Assembly: GCA_019671005.1 (NCBI GenBank)
Contig: CM033718.1
Coordinates: 20,402,014 to 20,466,013, forward strand
Source: Hibiscus mutabilis
Taxonomy: Eukaryota; Streptophyta; Magnoliopsida; Malvales; Malvaceae
Direction: 5' to 3'
DNA length: 64,000 bases
Shown: one piece after another, positions 47,411 through 57,998 of the stretch
Layout: each line of letters opens with the position of its first letter
Numbering within the stretch: position 1 is the first letter of the stretch
Notes under the pieces: model-generated
Told to the model about the DNA's origin: nothing
Database searches by the model: none
What the model saw: the letters and a program-made list of their open reading frames with translations, nothing else
Made by a program: the position numbers and the translations under genes

Positions 47411-47849
47411 TGTTAGAACCAAAATATATTCAATACGAATATAAACCCTAGATCGATATGTATGTCAAATCATTAAGAATAAATACTAGATTTGCGGAAG
47501 CGTACCTGAATCCATTGATGGAGATTTTTCAGAGGGTTTGATCTTCCAAGATGACAGATTACCTTCTAGCACACAACTCTCAGACGGGGAAAAGAGATAT
47601 GCAAGTTAACCTATATCTCGGGGACCACTACCCTTTATATAAACTGAATTAAAACAGTTTATTAATATTTACAACTCTGCCCCTCATTGAGTTATAAATC
47701 TAACTTATGGTATCTACACTTTTAATTCCATGACAATTTAGTACCTATAACACGTGTAACATAATTGGTCACTTAATTACGTGTTAAACTTTATAATAGC
47801 AACGTACATTATACATATGTGCCCACTATTATTGAATTTTAATCCAACA
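47411..47849 (-). repeat. 5' LTR of the young copia element
   Basis: Differs from 41557-41995 only by C/T in 'ATTACCTTCTAG' and A/C in 'CCCCTCATTG', judged by eye. Confidence 0.92.
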
Positions 47850-47854
47850 CATAT

Positions 47855-49459
47855 TAGCCCCCTTTGATGTTTGTGTAATGTTTGAGACCATAAGAGTCAT
47901 TTTTTGTTGCTTAGGACGTCATTTTCAAGCTATATATTTTTTTAATTTTAAGGGGATAGTTTTGATATCTTAAGTTAGGATTTAGATACCTTTAGCTTGG
48001 TAGTGAAAAATATAAAATTCCAATGATCATTTGGGTTTTGATACCTTAGCTTAAGTATCGAAACCTAACATTGGTTTCAAAACTCAGTGTAAGGGTTTCG
48101 ATACCTAGGCTGGTTGTTAAGGTCTAATTGCTTTTGGATTTTTGGACTTGTTATGACCTTTAAACCAACCCATTGACTCCATAAACTATTAAAAAGACCC
48201 GATGAATCATTTTCAACCTTTGAAGTTGATGAATTTTTTTATTACCATTGTAAAATCAATTCACCAAAATGTTGTTACTTGTAAATTGACCAAAATATCC
48301 TTAATGTGTCAAATTATCAAAATAACCTCTTGAAGCCTAATTAACCAATTGAATCTTAAAGAATTTCACTTTGGCTACATTTGCTCTTAAGTAACCCTTG
48401 AGGGATGTGTGAGATTTAAATCTTAGTTAAATGTTATTTAGAGGATCTTTGGACTTTACAAGGTTCAAAATGTTGTTGATTTACTCAGCTTATCGGTAAT
48501 ATTTTTTTAGATTTTGACTACATTGGGGTGTGGGTTGTTTTGGTCTTTGACTATAGGTAAATAATTTTTCACAGTTCATAAAAGATTTTGATATGAGAAA
48601 ACATTGATAAGAGTTTATCATTGTTTAGATTATTTTGTGTTGCTATAGTGATTGTCATTTTGATATTTTTTTTCTCCTTGATAACATGAGTTTAAATATT
48701 AAGAACATTTCAATGGATAAGATTATTTGATTAAAAAGCTAAAACTTTTCTTGAGTTTGTGATTTTTATTTTATATTTTCACTTGCTGATTAGGTTAAAG
48801 TATTCACTCACAAGAATTTTATTGCTTATAGCAGCTGCTTAAACTTAACTTTTATTTATGTTAATCATGAATTGTGACGTTTCTCTTCGGATCTGTGAAT
48901 TGATTGTAAAGATATTTTGTTTTGTGTTTTTTAGTATTGTTTGTTCATTGTATACGTGTTAGTTTACTATCGAGTTGAATTTATATTGTTGTATTGTTTT
49001 AATGTTAAGATGGAGTTTTTCTTGCCAAAATGATTAGTGTATGTACTTTGATAAAGCTCGAGATTTAGTCTGTGTACTTACAAATCAAAAGTTAGATTTC
49101 CTTTTCTATTTAAAATTTAAAATCTAAAATCGTTGCCACATTAGTATTTTTTGTCAAAATTTGCTTACTACTTAATCTTTCTGAGTTTATAATAGTGTTC
49201 TCAATTGGACATCAGTTAATCCATTTAACCAATAGAAACTTTTATCTAGTAACATGGTCGTTCACAACACTTATGTGGCAGAATGAAAGCAAAAATGGAA
49301 AAGAATTTTTTTCTTCCAAAATTTGTGGTTTTAAAAACGTTTTGAGCAAACACATAGTTCATCCCCAAAGCATCTGAACTAAAATATAGACGTGAGAGAA
49401 GAAGAAAACTGCACGGAACATGTTCGGCAAAATTCCCTAACTAACAAAGCTTAAAGGAA
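47855..49459. other. Flank of the gypsy fossil with motif cluster; otherwise unassigned
   Basis: At 48010-48110 GATACC and GTATCGAAACC motifs recur four times, like the cluster in the LTRs described elsewhere in the window. This suggests LTR sequence. No gene is recognised to 49459. Confidence 0.45.
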
Positions 49460-51229
49460 ATGACGTTTGTGTTTCAGGCGAAGGGTGCAACAAAGGTTGA
49501 CAGCCGAGTTTTGACTTTGTTTGTGAATAATATAGGGGAATCGATTCACTGGAAGGGGCTTTGGCAAATTTTTGAATGCCATGGCGTGGTGGTTGATGTA
49601 TTTATTCATACGAAAAGGACGAAGGTGAGTCTTCGATTTGGTTTTTTCAGGATGCAATTGGAGGTGGACGCTAGACGAGCAATCGAACGTTTACTCGGGC
49701 TTTGGATATATGGGGCTAAGATGCATGTGGCAATGACACAATGGGAGGATCGGTCTGTTTTTTGGCGGCGTAAAATAGTGACGCCGATTCAACCTATGGC
49801 GAGCACACCATCGAAGTATAAGAGGGTAAGTAGTAGTATAGATGATATCAAGTTGGAAATTCTGGGGCAATGCGCTATTGGATAGTGTCACCGACCAAAG
49901 AAGATCAATGAAATTGCAAAAGAATTGGAGAAAATGGGAATACTGGGTTTTTCAATCATGCGATTGTCGGGTTCGATGGTGCTATTGATGTTTGGTAATA
50001 GTGAGGTTAGGAATAAAATTTTACAAGATTTAGATTTAAGTAGATGGTTTGCTCGTGTCGAGATATGGTTACCAGAATATGCAGAATATGCGGTCGAGAA
50101 TAGGCGGGCTTGGCTGGAAGTTTTTGGTTTGCCGGCTCATGCGTGGTCGAAGAACATGTTTCGTAATATTGCTGGTCTTTGGGGGTCATTGGTACACATT
50201 GAGGAAGAAACTTCTTCTTCGTGCTCATTTGAGAGAGGAAGAATTTTAATCGAAACTGAATTGCAGCTACTGATTAATGAAATGGTGGAAGTGGACGTGG
50301 CTGGACAAACCTTTAATGTTAGGGTAGTCGAGAGACTGCTAGGCCAATATTGTTTGAATGTCAATACAATGATGAACAGTTGGAGAATAATAACAAGGAT
50401 GGGGATTCCTTTTCATCGAACAATGGCAGTGTTAAAGAATTTGAACAACAAGAGGTTGGTGGTGATGTGCATAAGTATTACTCAATGGATACGGTGGTAC
50501 CTGATTCAATAGCAGCTCGAAGCCATGAAACAGTTTTAGGGAAATTTATGAGGTTCGATAAGGAAATGGGTAATTTTAGGTTTGATGGATTGGAAACAAG
50601 TGATGTTCATAGAAATTGGGTGTTAAGGATGATGCTGTTGGGGTGCCTGAGGCCGAGCGAGTTCAGGATAGTTCAGCAGTTGTGGTTGATCATTGTGATA
50701 TGAGTTGTTTGCGTCGTGAAGATCTACAGGTTTTAGAAGTACCGTGTGAAATGTCATCTTGGTCTTCGGATGAAAACGTGTCCATTTTGAATAGAGAGGA
50801 CGATGTTGTTCAAATGGGAATAGATATTGAGAAACAGCTGGGTAATGTTACGAAAATGAGCAAATTGTCGTGGTGACTGGTAGGGATCTCGATGTGCAAG
50901 TTGTTCAGTTGAATGGCAAATTGAGAAAGGTTCGTAGTGTTTTCGATGTGGTTTTCAATTTAATGCAACCGGAGGAGAGACAGGTAGCGAAAAAGAAATT
51001 ATCGAAGAAGTTTAAAGGAAGGCCAAGGAAAAATCCACCCACTTTGCAGAGGATCGCTAATAGTTCATTATCGGATTTAGATTTTATTCAATGTAAAAAG
51101 GCGATATTTTATGAGGCAAGAGAGACGTTGGCCTTGGGTAAGATGGTAGGGGCTAGTACGGTAGGTAACGAAGAACTTATTGTTCAATATATCGCGTGTC
51201 TTATTGAGGTGCGTGAAAAGGATTTCTAA
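49460..51229 (+). pseudogene. LINE (L1-type) ORF1-like gene, frameshifted
   Basis: Residues 1-90 form an RRM-like RNA-binding domain ('LTLFVNNIGESIHWKGLWQ', 'RFGFFRM', 'LWIYGAKMHVAM'), as in plant L1 ORF1. A region like the DUF4283 part of such proteins follows ('RVEIWLPEYAEY', 'RAWLEVFGLPAHAWSKNMF', about 50050-50160), then a basic stretch ('KKKLSKKFKGRPRKNPP') and a C-terminus 'ALGKMVGASTVGNEE' ending at 51229. One in-frame TAG (49883-49885) and three frame changes (about 50340, 50610 and 50866) break it. The frame returns to its start, as three single-base losses would give. ORF2 (endonuclease/RT) is absent from the 300 bp that remain before the Sirevirus. Confidence 0.7.
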
Positions 51230-51530
51230 GGTGTCCGACTCTGGGTGAAGTCGAGTGTCTTAGGGGTTGTGTGTAGTCCGTGAGTGAATGTCGACAAGTA
51301 TAATAATAATTGGTTGTTGTGTGAAATTTTTTTTAACTTTGTTTTATATTGTTTAGTTGAATTAGGGGCGGGTCACTTATGGCTCATTTGGTGCTGAGTA
51401 GGTGCTGTGTTTGTTTGATGAGTGGTGATATGCATGGTTACTTGATGAGTACAATTCTTTCTTGGGGTTCAATTTTTTGGTATATTTACGACTGAACAAA
51501 AGATGGAATAGGGGTGTAGCTGCTTTCTTT
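51230..51530. other. Sequence between LINE ORF1 and the Sirevirus
   Basis: No domain is recognised. It probably belongs to the LINE, interrupted by the Sirevirus insertion at 51531. Confidence 0.4.
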
Positions 51531-52817
51531 TGAGTTGATCGAACAATGGCAATTGGTCAAGAGGGGGTGAATTGGCTATTTAAAAGTTGAAAGGTGCAAG
51601 ATAGAAATGTAAAAATTGGACACAAGCAATTTTAGAGTGGTTCAAGCTTAGAACAAGCTCTGCATCCACCACCTTAGCACCCTACTAAGGATTTCAACAA
51701 TCCACTCAATGAATTTGTCCCATTTTCTCGGCTTAGGAGGAAACCGTTACAATCGATCAAAGTTTTCTACCCAAAGCTTGATCAAAGACACTCTTACAAA
51801 GAGAAAATGTGGTAAAAAGAAAAATGTCTCTCAAAGGTAGATAAGTTTACCCAATTACAAGTTCACACAAACCCAAACTTGAATAAAAACGAATACAATA
51901 AAATCTCTCAAGAGGGTTACAAGAATTTGACTCTATAAGGCTCAAAAGGATTGGATTTCTACTTGAATGTGCTTGACTTGTTCAATTCTTATTGTTGTAG
52001 CTTTTTAGGCTTGCTTTTATACCCCTTCATTGATTTCTATTCGTTTGGGTAGTTGGCATAATCGATAGAGCCGTTGGGCTCCCTTTTCCCACCATTAATG
52101 CACTTCTACAACCTACCATATCGGTACACGAACAGCCGTATCGATACTTATCTTAAAATAGAAAGAGCCATTGTGTACAAAAATACAGGGGTGTGTGGAT
52201 ACGCAGTAAGGCGTATCGGTACAATCTTAGTGTAAAACAAGGGGTGTATCGAAACGGGCAATGCCGTATCAATACAATTTTGCTCACTTGTGCTACTACC
52301 AAAACCTGTTTCGGTACGCCACGTAGGCGTATCGATATGGGTTAACTGATTTTCAAAATCGCGTGTTCCCAATAACTGACAAGGCAACGTTCGAATAATA
52401 AATGAAAAGATTGGAAAAATCTTTACCCCCGTATCGATACGGTGGTAGCCATATCGGTATGTTGTTCTTAAATTTTAAACCCAATATGAAAGCCGTATCG
52501 AAACGGATGGCACCGTATCAAAACACCCGTATCGAAACAGGCTTGTCTGTATCGAAACAGATTCTTACAGTGGCATTTTAAGTTAAGCCCGTATCGAAAC
52601 ACTCAATGGCGTATCAATACGTCTTGGCGTAAAAGTTGAATTTGGCTTTAAAAACACTTAGAAAAATTTATGGGGTTTAAGTTTTTGACTTTGAATAATT
52701 TTTTACTTGAAAAATCCTTTTCAATTGCGAGTCTTTGAAATACTGAAAAAATTATTTTCTTTTACAAATAGGTCCTTAAACAATTTGTTATATCAAAATC
52801 AAACTTTGGTTTTACAA
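51531..52817 (-). repeat. 3' LTR of the Sirevirus
   Basis: 1287 bp. The minus strand starts TGTAAAACCAAAGTTTG directly after a PPT. About 13 copies of GTATCGATAC-type motifs lie at 52115-52625, including the perfect 14-bp palindrome CCGTATCGATACGG (52429-52442). The TATA box GGGGTATAAAAG follows at 52014-52025. The plus-strand left edge (TGAGTTGATCG) is a few bases shorter than the 5' LTR edge (TGTTAAGTTGATCG). Confidence 0.85.
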
Positions 52818-52945
52818 TCTCCCTCTTTTTGATATAACAAAACCAAGTTAAAATTTTAAGTCTTTTTGAAAAACTCCCATTTACTTTAAGATAGGTTTTA
52901 AAAATGTTTTTGAAAATTTAAGCTCTTTTACTTCTCCCCCTTTTT
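52818..52945 (-). other. Duplicate polypurine tracts of the Sirevirus
   Basis: Minus-strand AAAAAGAGGGAGAT directly abuts the LTR (52818-52831), and a second tract AAAAAGGGGGAGAAG lies at 52931-52945. A third similar run (GCTAGGGGGA, 55231-55240) follows pol. Repeated PPTs are a known Sirevirus trait. Confidence 0.8.
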
Positions 52946-53154
52946 GTTAGATCAAAATCAATGATAGATCAATAGATAAGCAAGAGTAAAGTAAAAATAG
53001 TATAATATTCATTGAAGCATAAAGCAATAATCAAGCAACATAAGAAAAATCCAAATTTGAAATCCTAAAAACATAAGCATAGGTTCAAATATTAAATAGC
53101 ATAGGTGCATAAAATAGAAATCCTAATATGACATATATGATATGCAATGAATGT

Positions 53155-54329
53155 CTAGGGAGTATCCTCATCGTCATTGTCCTCTTCATCTTCATCATGG
53201 GTTTGAGTAGCTTGAGATTGTCTCCATTCCCCATGGAAAGCCGTGAGGGAGATATCCATTGATCATTGTTGGCTCTCAATTGCTTGAACTCGTTCCTCTA
53301 AGGAAATAAAACGAGTGTCAATGGCCGCAAACCCTTCATTCATGGTTGTATTCAATGAGGTCATAGAGGTGTTTAATGTAGTGAATTGCTCATTGAGATA
53401 AGCCATGAGAGCATCCATAGCCGGTGGAGCTACCGGAGCTTGAGAAGCGGCTTGTGGAGGAGCTTTCGGTTCTTCGGGGATAGCATCATGTGAAAGCTCG
53501 GCGAGACGAAGCCACTCACCATTAAAATAGTAAAATTTGTATCAAGTAAGGGAGCGCTCATCAATGGGATCCGTAAGAGGCTCGGGAAAGTCGTGCGAGC
53601 AGTCAATCTCCAATTGCAAAAATAGATGATTCAAAGCCGTACCGTAAGTAAATGAAGATACCATCAAAATGTGACGGTGTTGAACGAGGTAAACAAGCTC
53701 CGCAAACATAATTCGAGCAAGGTTCAGTTGCTTGTTCTCCCGAAAGCATCTAATCCAAAAATCGCCCACTTGTCGAATAGTGAAGAACTTACCACCAGAT
53801 GGTCGAAACCACCAAGTGATCATCAAGTGTAGGATGCGATCGTGCACGTCTAATACAGTTGCGGAGCCACCAAGAACATGCCCCAAAGAGTCTTTATCAT
53901 CAATACCCTCATCATCAAATCCAAAAATATATTTCAAGGTATCGATGTTAATTCGAAATTTCTTCCCATCAAGAAAGATTCAATGGATATGACCTTAGAA
54001 CGGTCATGGTTAGGGATGCACCGAGCATTAGCAAAGAAAATCAAGACAATATTACGGTATAAAATCCCGAGGATAGCCAAAAATTGAGTAAAATTCCAAC
54101 GTCTCAAAAGATGAAGATATTTAAACTTGAAACGTTCAGAGTTTAAGAATGGAAGAGATGTTACTCTTTCGCAGCGAATTTTGTAGTTTTGGTATTGCTT
54201 GAAGTGATTTAAAGCTGCCAGGATAGAAAAACTCTTTTGGTAAATAACGCTAAGGTTAGGACGAGCCAAATTGTCTTCGTTTGAAGACTCGCCAACCTCG
54301 GTTGTTCTAGCTCTCTTTCTCGGTGCAAT
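53155..54329 (-). pseudogene. Extra Sirevirus ORF (about 390 codons) of unknown function
   Basis: The frame begins where an ATG has become ATT (54327-54329), followed by a basic 'APRKRARTTEVGE' start. The middle part ('RRWNFTQFLAILGILYR', 'MGRNFELTSIP', then 'WWFRPSGGKFFTIRQVGDFW') resembles the 'putative plant transposon protein' type found in plant retroelements. The C-terminus is a likely coiled coil ('FTTLNTSMTSLNTTMNEG' and on, about 53270-53370) and an acidic tail ending near 53155. A one-base frameshift near 53940 and stops at 53542 and about 53268 break it. Sirevirus ORFs at this place are often called env-like, but I see no signal peptide or membrane helix, which argues against an envelope role. 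Confidence 0.65.
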
Positions 54330-54336
54330 AGATAAT

Positions 54337-54668
54337 CTGAAAAATAATGTTAAGGTACAAAAATAATGTATGCATAAATCATCATATTCGATCCAATATT
54401 CAATCCAATAATTCAAGGTATTGTTTGAAAATATATAGTTTAAAAACATATACAGGCATAAAATATAATTTTGGTAAAAAGAATTTCAAAAACCATTTTA
54501 GAAAAATATATAGTATAATTTTATATTCGAATAAAAAAATTCGAATTTTGAAATTTTTTTACAAAAACTTGAAAAACTATAGTATGTATATGTTTAAAGC
54601 ACAAAAACTAAGTAAAACAACATAGAAATCAAAATGAAATTAGAAAGAAAAATAAAAGAGTTTTATAC
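54337..54668 (-). other. Candidate intron before the extra ORF
   Basis: The minus strand has a donor CTTCAAG|GTATAA at 54669/54668 and an acceptor TTTTTCAG|ATTATC at 54337/54336. The 332-bp interval is very AT-rich (about 80% by look), as plant introns are. The upstream exon has no ATG, so it would be an untranslated leader. Confidence 0.5.
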
Positions 54669-54802
54669 CTTGAAGTTGGGATTATGGATGAATGGGGATG
54701 AAGCAATGCACAATCTTTGATGAAAAGAGCTTGGGATGATGTTTAGAGTAAAACCCCTCAAAATGTTTGATGAATTGTTGTGAAAAACTTAGAATTGGGT
54801 TT

Positions 54803-55125
54803 GTATTTAAAGGGAAAATTAGCTAAGGTTTTGAGAAAAAAGTTTTGGTTAAAGCTGGAAACCCTTTAATTACTCTTTTAATGGCAAACGGCTTCGCCTA
54901 TCGATACTCCACGTGCCGTATCGAAACAGGTGTACCGGTACTCCTAGGATTTGTACCAAAACACGAGTCCCATATCAGTAGACTCGACTATACCGAAATG
55001 CGTTCTTGAACCAGTATCGATATGAATGGACCCGTATCGATACACTTGTGCTGAGAAATGCAATCTGAGTAGTCAAGAATGGTGTATCGAAACACCTTCA
55101 CCTTTTTCGATACGGATAACCTAGA
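54803..55125 (-). promoter_or_regulatory. Candidate internal promoter of the extra ORF
   Basis: A cluster of CTATCGATACT, GTATCGAAAC, GTACCGGTAC, GTATCGATAT and GTATCGATAC words lies at 54895-55125. About 85 bases further, in the minus sense, is a TATA-like TTTAAATAC (54803-54811). Spacing and motif type copy the arrangement in the LTR of the same element (cluster, then about 90 bases, then TATA). Confidence 0.5.
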
Positions 55126-55332
55126 AAATGCATTTTGGGCCACAAGTTGCTCAAAAGTTCAATTTTATTCGAACCAAAATTCATGCAGATGATATGTGAA
55201 CAACATGTATGGTCTAACATGGATACATACTCCCCCTAGCAACAAGCATGGATGCATCAAGAAGAAAAATCACACATGCGTATCAATCAATTAAATTCAA
55301 GCAAAATTTTGACCTTAAATGGCTCTAAAGGG

Positions 55333-55680
55333 TCAAGAGAGGCTGGTTAAACCTAACTCTCTCCTAAGAGTCCAAAATCGCTCTTTATCTAAAGGTTTGG
55401 TAAATATATCCGCTAATTGGTGTAAGGTGTCAGCATACTCTAGAACTACATTATTTTTCAAGAAATGACCTCTAATGAAATGATGTCTAATTTCTATGTG
55501 TTTGGTTCTAGAATGTTGAATGAGATTCTTAGTGAGACAAATGGCACTAGTGTTGTCACACTTAAGGGGTATGGTACCTATATTGACTCCATAATCTAAT
55601 AGTTGTTGCTTCATCCAAAGGACTTGAGCACAACAACTCTCGACCATATAAACTCTGCTTCGGTGGTAGACAAAGCTACA
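55333..55680 (-). pseudogene. Sirevirus RNase H
   Basis: The open frame 55647-55333 carries 'LKCDNTSAICLTKN', 'RTKHIEIRHHFIRGHFLKN' and 'QLADIFTKPLDKERF', the C-terminal half of copia RNase H. The preceding 'STTEAEFI' is in the neighbouring frame (55611-56084), so a frameshift lies near 55640. Confidence 0.82.
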
Positions 55681-56785
55681 CTATTTTGTTTCTTAGAGAA
55701 CCAAGATATTTGCATACTACCTAAGAATTGACAAGTTCCGGAGGTACTCTTTCTATCTATCTTACATCCCCCATAATCCGCATCCGAGAAAGCATGAAGA
55801 TCAAAGGATGAATCTCTAGGATACCAAATACCTAAACTAGGTGTATCTCTAAGGTATCTAATGATTCTCTTAACGGCTATAAGATGTGATTCTCTAGGGC
55901 TAGCTTGAAACCTAGCACACAAGCAAACACTAAACATAATATCGGGTCTACTTGCAGCAAGGTAAAGCAAAGATCTGATCATGGAACAATAAAGCTTAGA
56001 ATCGACACACTTACCTCCTTCATCTTTGTCAAGATTTAAGGATGAGCTCATTGGTGTGGCTTGAGGCTTCACATTCTCCAACACAAAACTTCTTGAGCAT
56101 GTCTTTTATATACTTTGCTTGATTGATGAAGGTGTCATCCTTCCTTTGATTGATTTGGAGCCCCAAGAAAAATGAAAGCTCCCCCAAAATACTTACCTCA
56201 AATTCACCGTGCATTAGCTTAGAAAACTCTTGGCAAAACAATTCATTAGTAGAACCGAAAATAATATAATCTACATATATTTGAACTACTAAGATGTCTT
56301 TGTCATATCTTTTAAAGAAAAGTGTAGTGTCCACCTTGCCTTTTTCAAAATCTTTTTCAATCAAAAAGTTTGAAAGCCTTTCATACCAAGCTCTAGGAGC
56401 TTGTTTCAAACCATATAAAGCTTTAGTGAGTTTGAAAACATGATTTGGAAATTTTCGATCCTCAAAACCCGGTGTTTGTTTTACATACACTTCTTCATTT
56501 ATAAAACCATTTAGAAAAGCAGTTTTGACGTCTATTTGAAAAAGCTTGAACTCATGAAAGCATGCAAATGCAAGAAGTATCCTAATTGTTTCCATTCTAG
56601 CTATGGGTGCGTATGTTTCATCAAAATTGATTGCCTCTTCTTGAGTGTAACCTTGAGCAATAAGTCTAGCCTTGTTCCTCACTATGTTACCACTCTCATC
56701 TAGTTTGTTTCTAAAGACCCATTTAGTTCCTATTGTAGATTTATTACTAGGCCTATCAACTAATGCTCATACTTTACTTCTCTCA
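55611..56785 (-). pseudogene. Sirevirus reverse transcriptase
   Basis: 56682-56029 holds 'RLIAQGYTQEEAINFDETYA', 'IDVKTAFLNGFINEEVYV' and 'YGLKQAPRAWYERL'. The active site reads 'IYVDYIIFGS': the second catalytic Asp is Tyr. 56084-55611 continues with 'RPDIMFSVCLCARFQASP' and 'SDADYGGCKIDRKSTSGTC'. The two frames overlap by about 55 bases, so one frameshift separates them. The mutation at the active site alone would abolish DNA synthesis. Confidence 0.85.
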
Positions 56786-56791
56786 AATTGG

Positions 56792-57993
56792 TTAAGCTCT
56801 TCTTACATAGCCAATATATAAAAAAACATATTTTAATGCTTCTTTGATATTTTTAGGCTCAATGCATGAAATGAATGCAACATTATTAAAGAGCTTAAGA
56901 GAAGAACGAGTGGTTACCCCTTTGGATGGATCACCCAAAATCTCACCACCCTTGACATAGTTGAACTCCCTTGGGTAGGTGACCTCCTTTTCCATAAGTG
57001 CTATGTCCTTCAAAGCTTCAACAGGTGGATCTTGTGTTTCTTCTTCTTTAGTTGGAACCTCATTCACCTTTGATGTTTGTCCTCTATCAGTGGCTTCAAT
57101 GATTCCTACATCATCATCATCACAAGAATCCTTCCTCGGAAAGAGGTTATCATCAAAAACAACATGGATGGACTCTTCAACAACCAAAGTTCTTTTATTA
57201 AATACTCGATAGGCTTTAGAGTTTAAAAAGTATCCTAGAAAAATAGCTTCATCGCTTTTAGCATCAAATTTACCTATATTATCTTCTCCATTGTTTAAAA
57301 CAAAACATTTACAACCAAATGGATGAAAATACCTAATGTTAGGCTTTTTGGATTTAGGTAAATTGTTTTGAACATTGGAGAAGATAATATAGGTAAATTT
57401 GGTTGTAAATGTACGATTTTTCCTCTTCTCCATGGTTCTAGACATTTCTTCTAAAGTATGATTTTTCCTCTCAACTACCCCATTTTGTTGAGGAGTGCGA
57501 TGAGCTAAAAAGTTACGACTTATACCATTTTTATTACAAAAATCCTCAAAACCTATATTTTGAAATTCGGTTCCATGGTCACTTCTAATATGTAAAATCT
57601 TTTGACAAAGGTTATTTTGAGTAATTTTTAAAAAAATGATTAACTTTTCTAAAGCCCCATCTTTAGTACTGAAGAAGAGAACCCAAGTGTATCTAAAGTA
57701 TTCATCTACTAACACAAATGCGTAAGATTTACCACCCAAGCTCATAGTCCTAATTGGCCCAAAAAGATCCATATGGATCAATTGTAACACTCTACAAGTA
57801 GAAACATCATTAATGGATTTAAATGAAGATATTTGATGTTTACCCTTAGCACATGCATCACAAATTTTATCTTTAGAAAAATTTAGCTTAGGTAAACCTC
57901 TTACTAGATTTAGGGAAACCAATTTCTCTAAAACATTCATGCTAGCATGTCCTAGCTTCCTATGTCATAACCATGTATCATGTTCATTTTGTG
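56792..57993 (-). pseudogene. Sirevirus integrase
   Basis: Open from 57940 to 56792 (382 codons). It shows 'CDACAKGKHQ' (zinc-site Cys pair), 'MDLFGPIRTMSLGGKSYAFV' (first Asp), 'RSDHGTEFQN' (second Asp), 'TPQQNGVVERKNHTLEEM' (Glu) and the 'FGCKCFVLN' GKY-type block. The catalytic triad seems complete. The N-terminal His residues lie just upstream in a frame with a stop, next to the solo-LTR insertion. A piece between 'RTME' and 'NNLPKSKKPNIRYF' looks rearranged. Confidence 0.85.
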
Positions 57994-57998
57994 CAACA

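Larger units (their letters stand above)
41557..47849 (-). mobile_element. Recently inserted Ty1/copia element, 6.3 kb
   Basis: LTRs 41557-41995 and 47411-47849 are 439 bp each and differ at only two positions by eye. A perfect 5-bp duplication CATAT flanks them (41552-41556 and 47850-47854). On the minus strand a PBS (47392-47408, TGGCATCGAGCCAGGTT, close to the initiator Met-tRNA complement) and a PPT (AAGTGGGAGAT next to 41995) fix the orientation. Order is gag, protease, integrase, RT, RNase H. Despite the near-identical LTRs, every gene except most of RT is frame-broken. Confidence 0.93.

Noticed and set aside
53155..54329. Retroviral-type envelope gene
   Set aside because: No signal peptide, transmembrane helix or cleavage-site pattern is visible; only the position is env-like.
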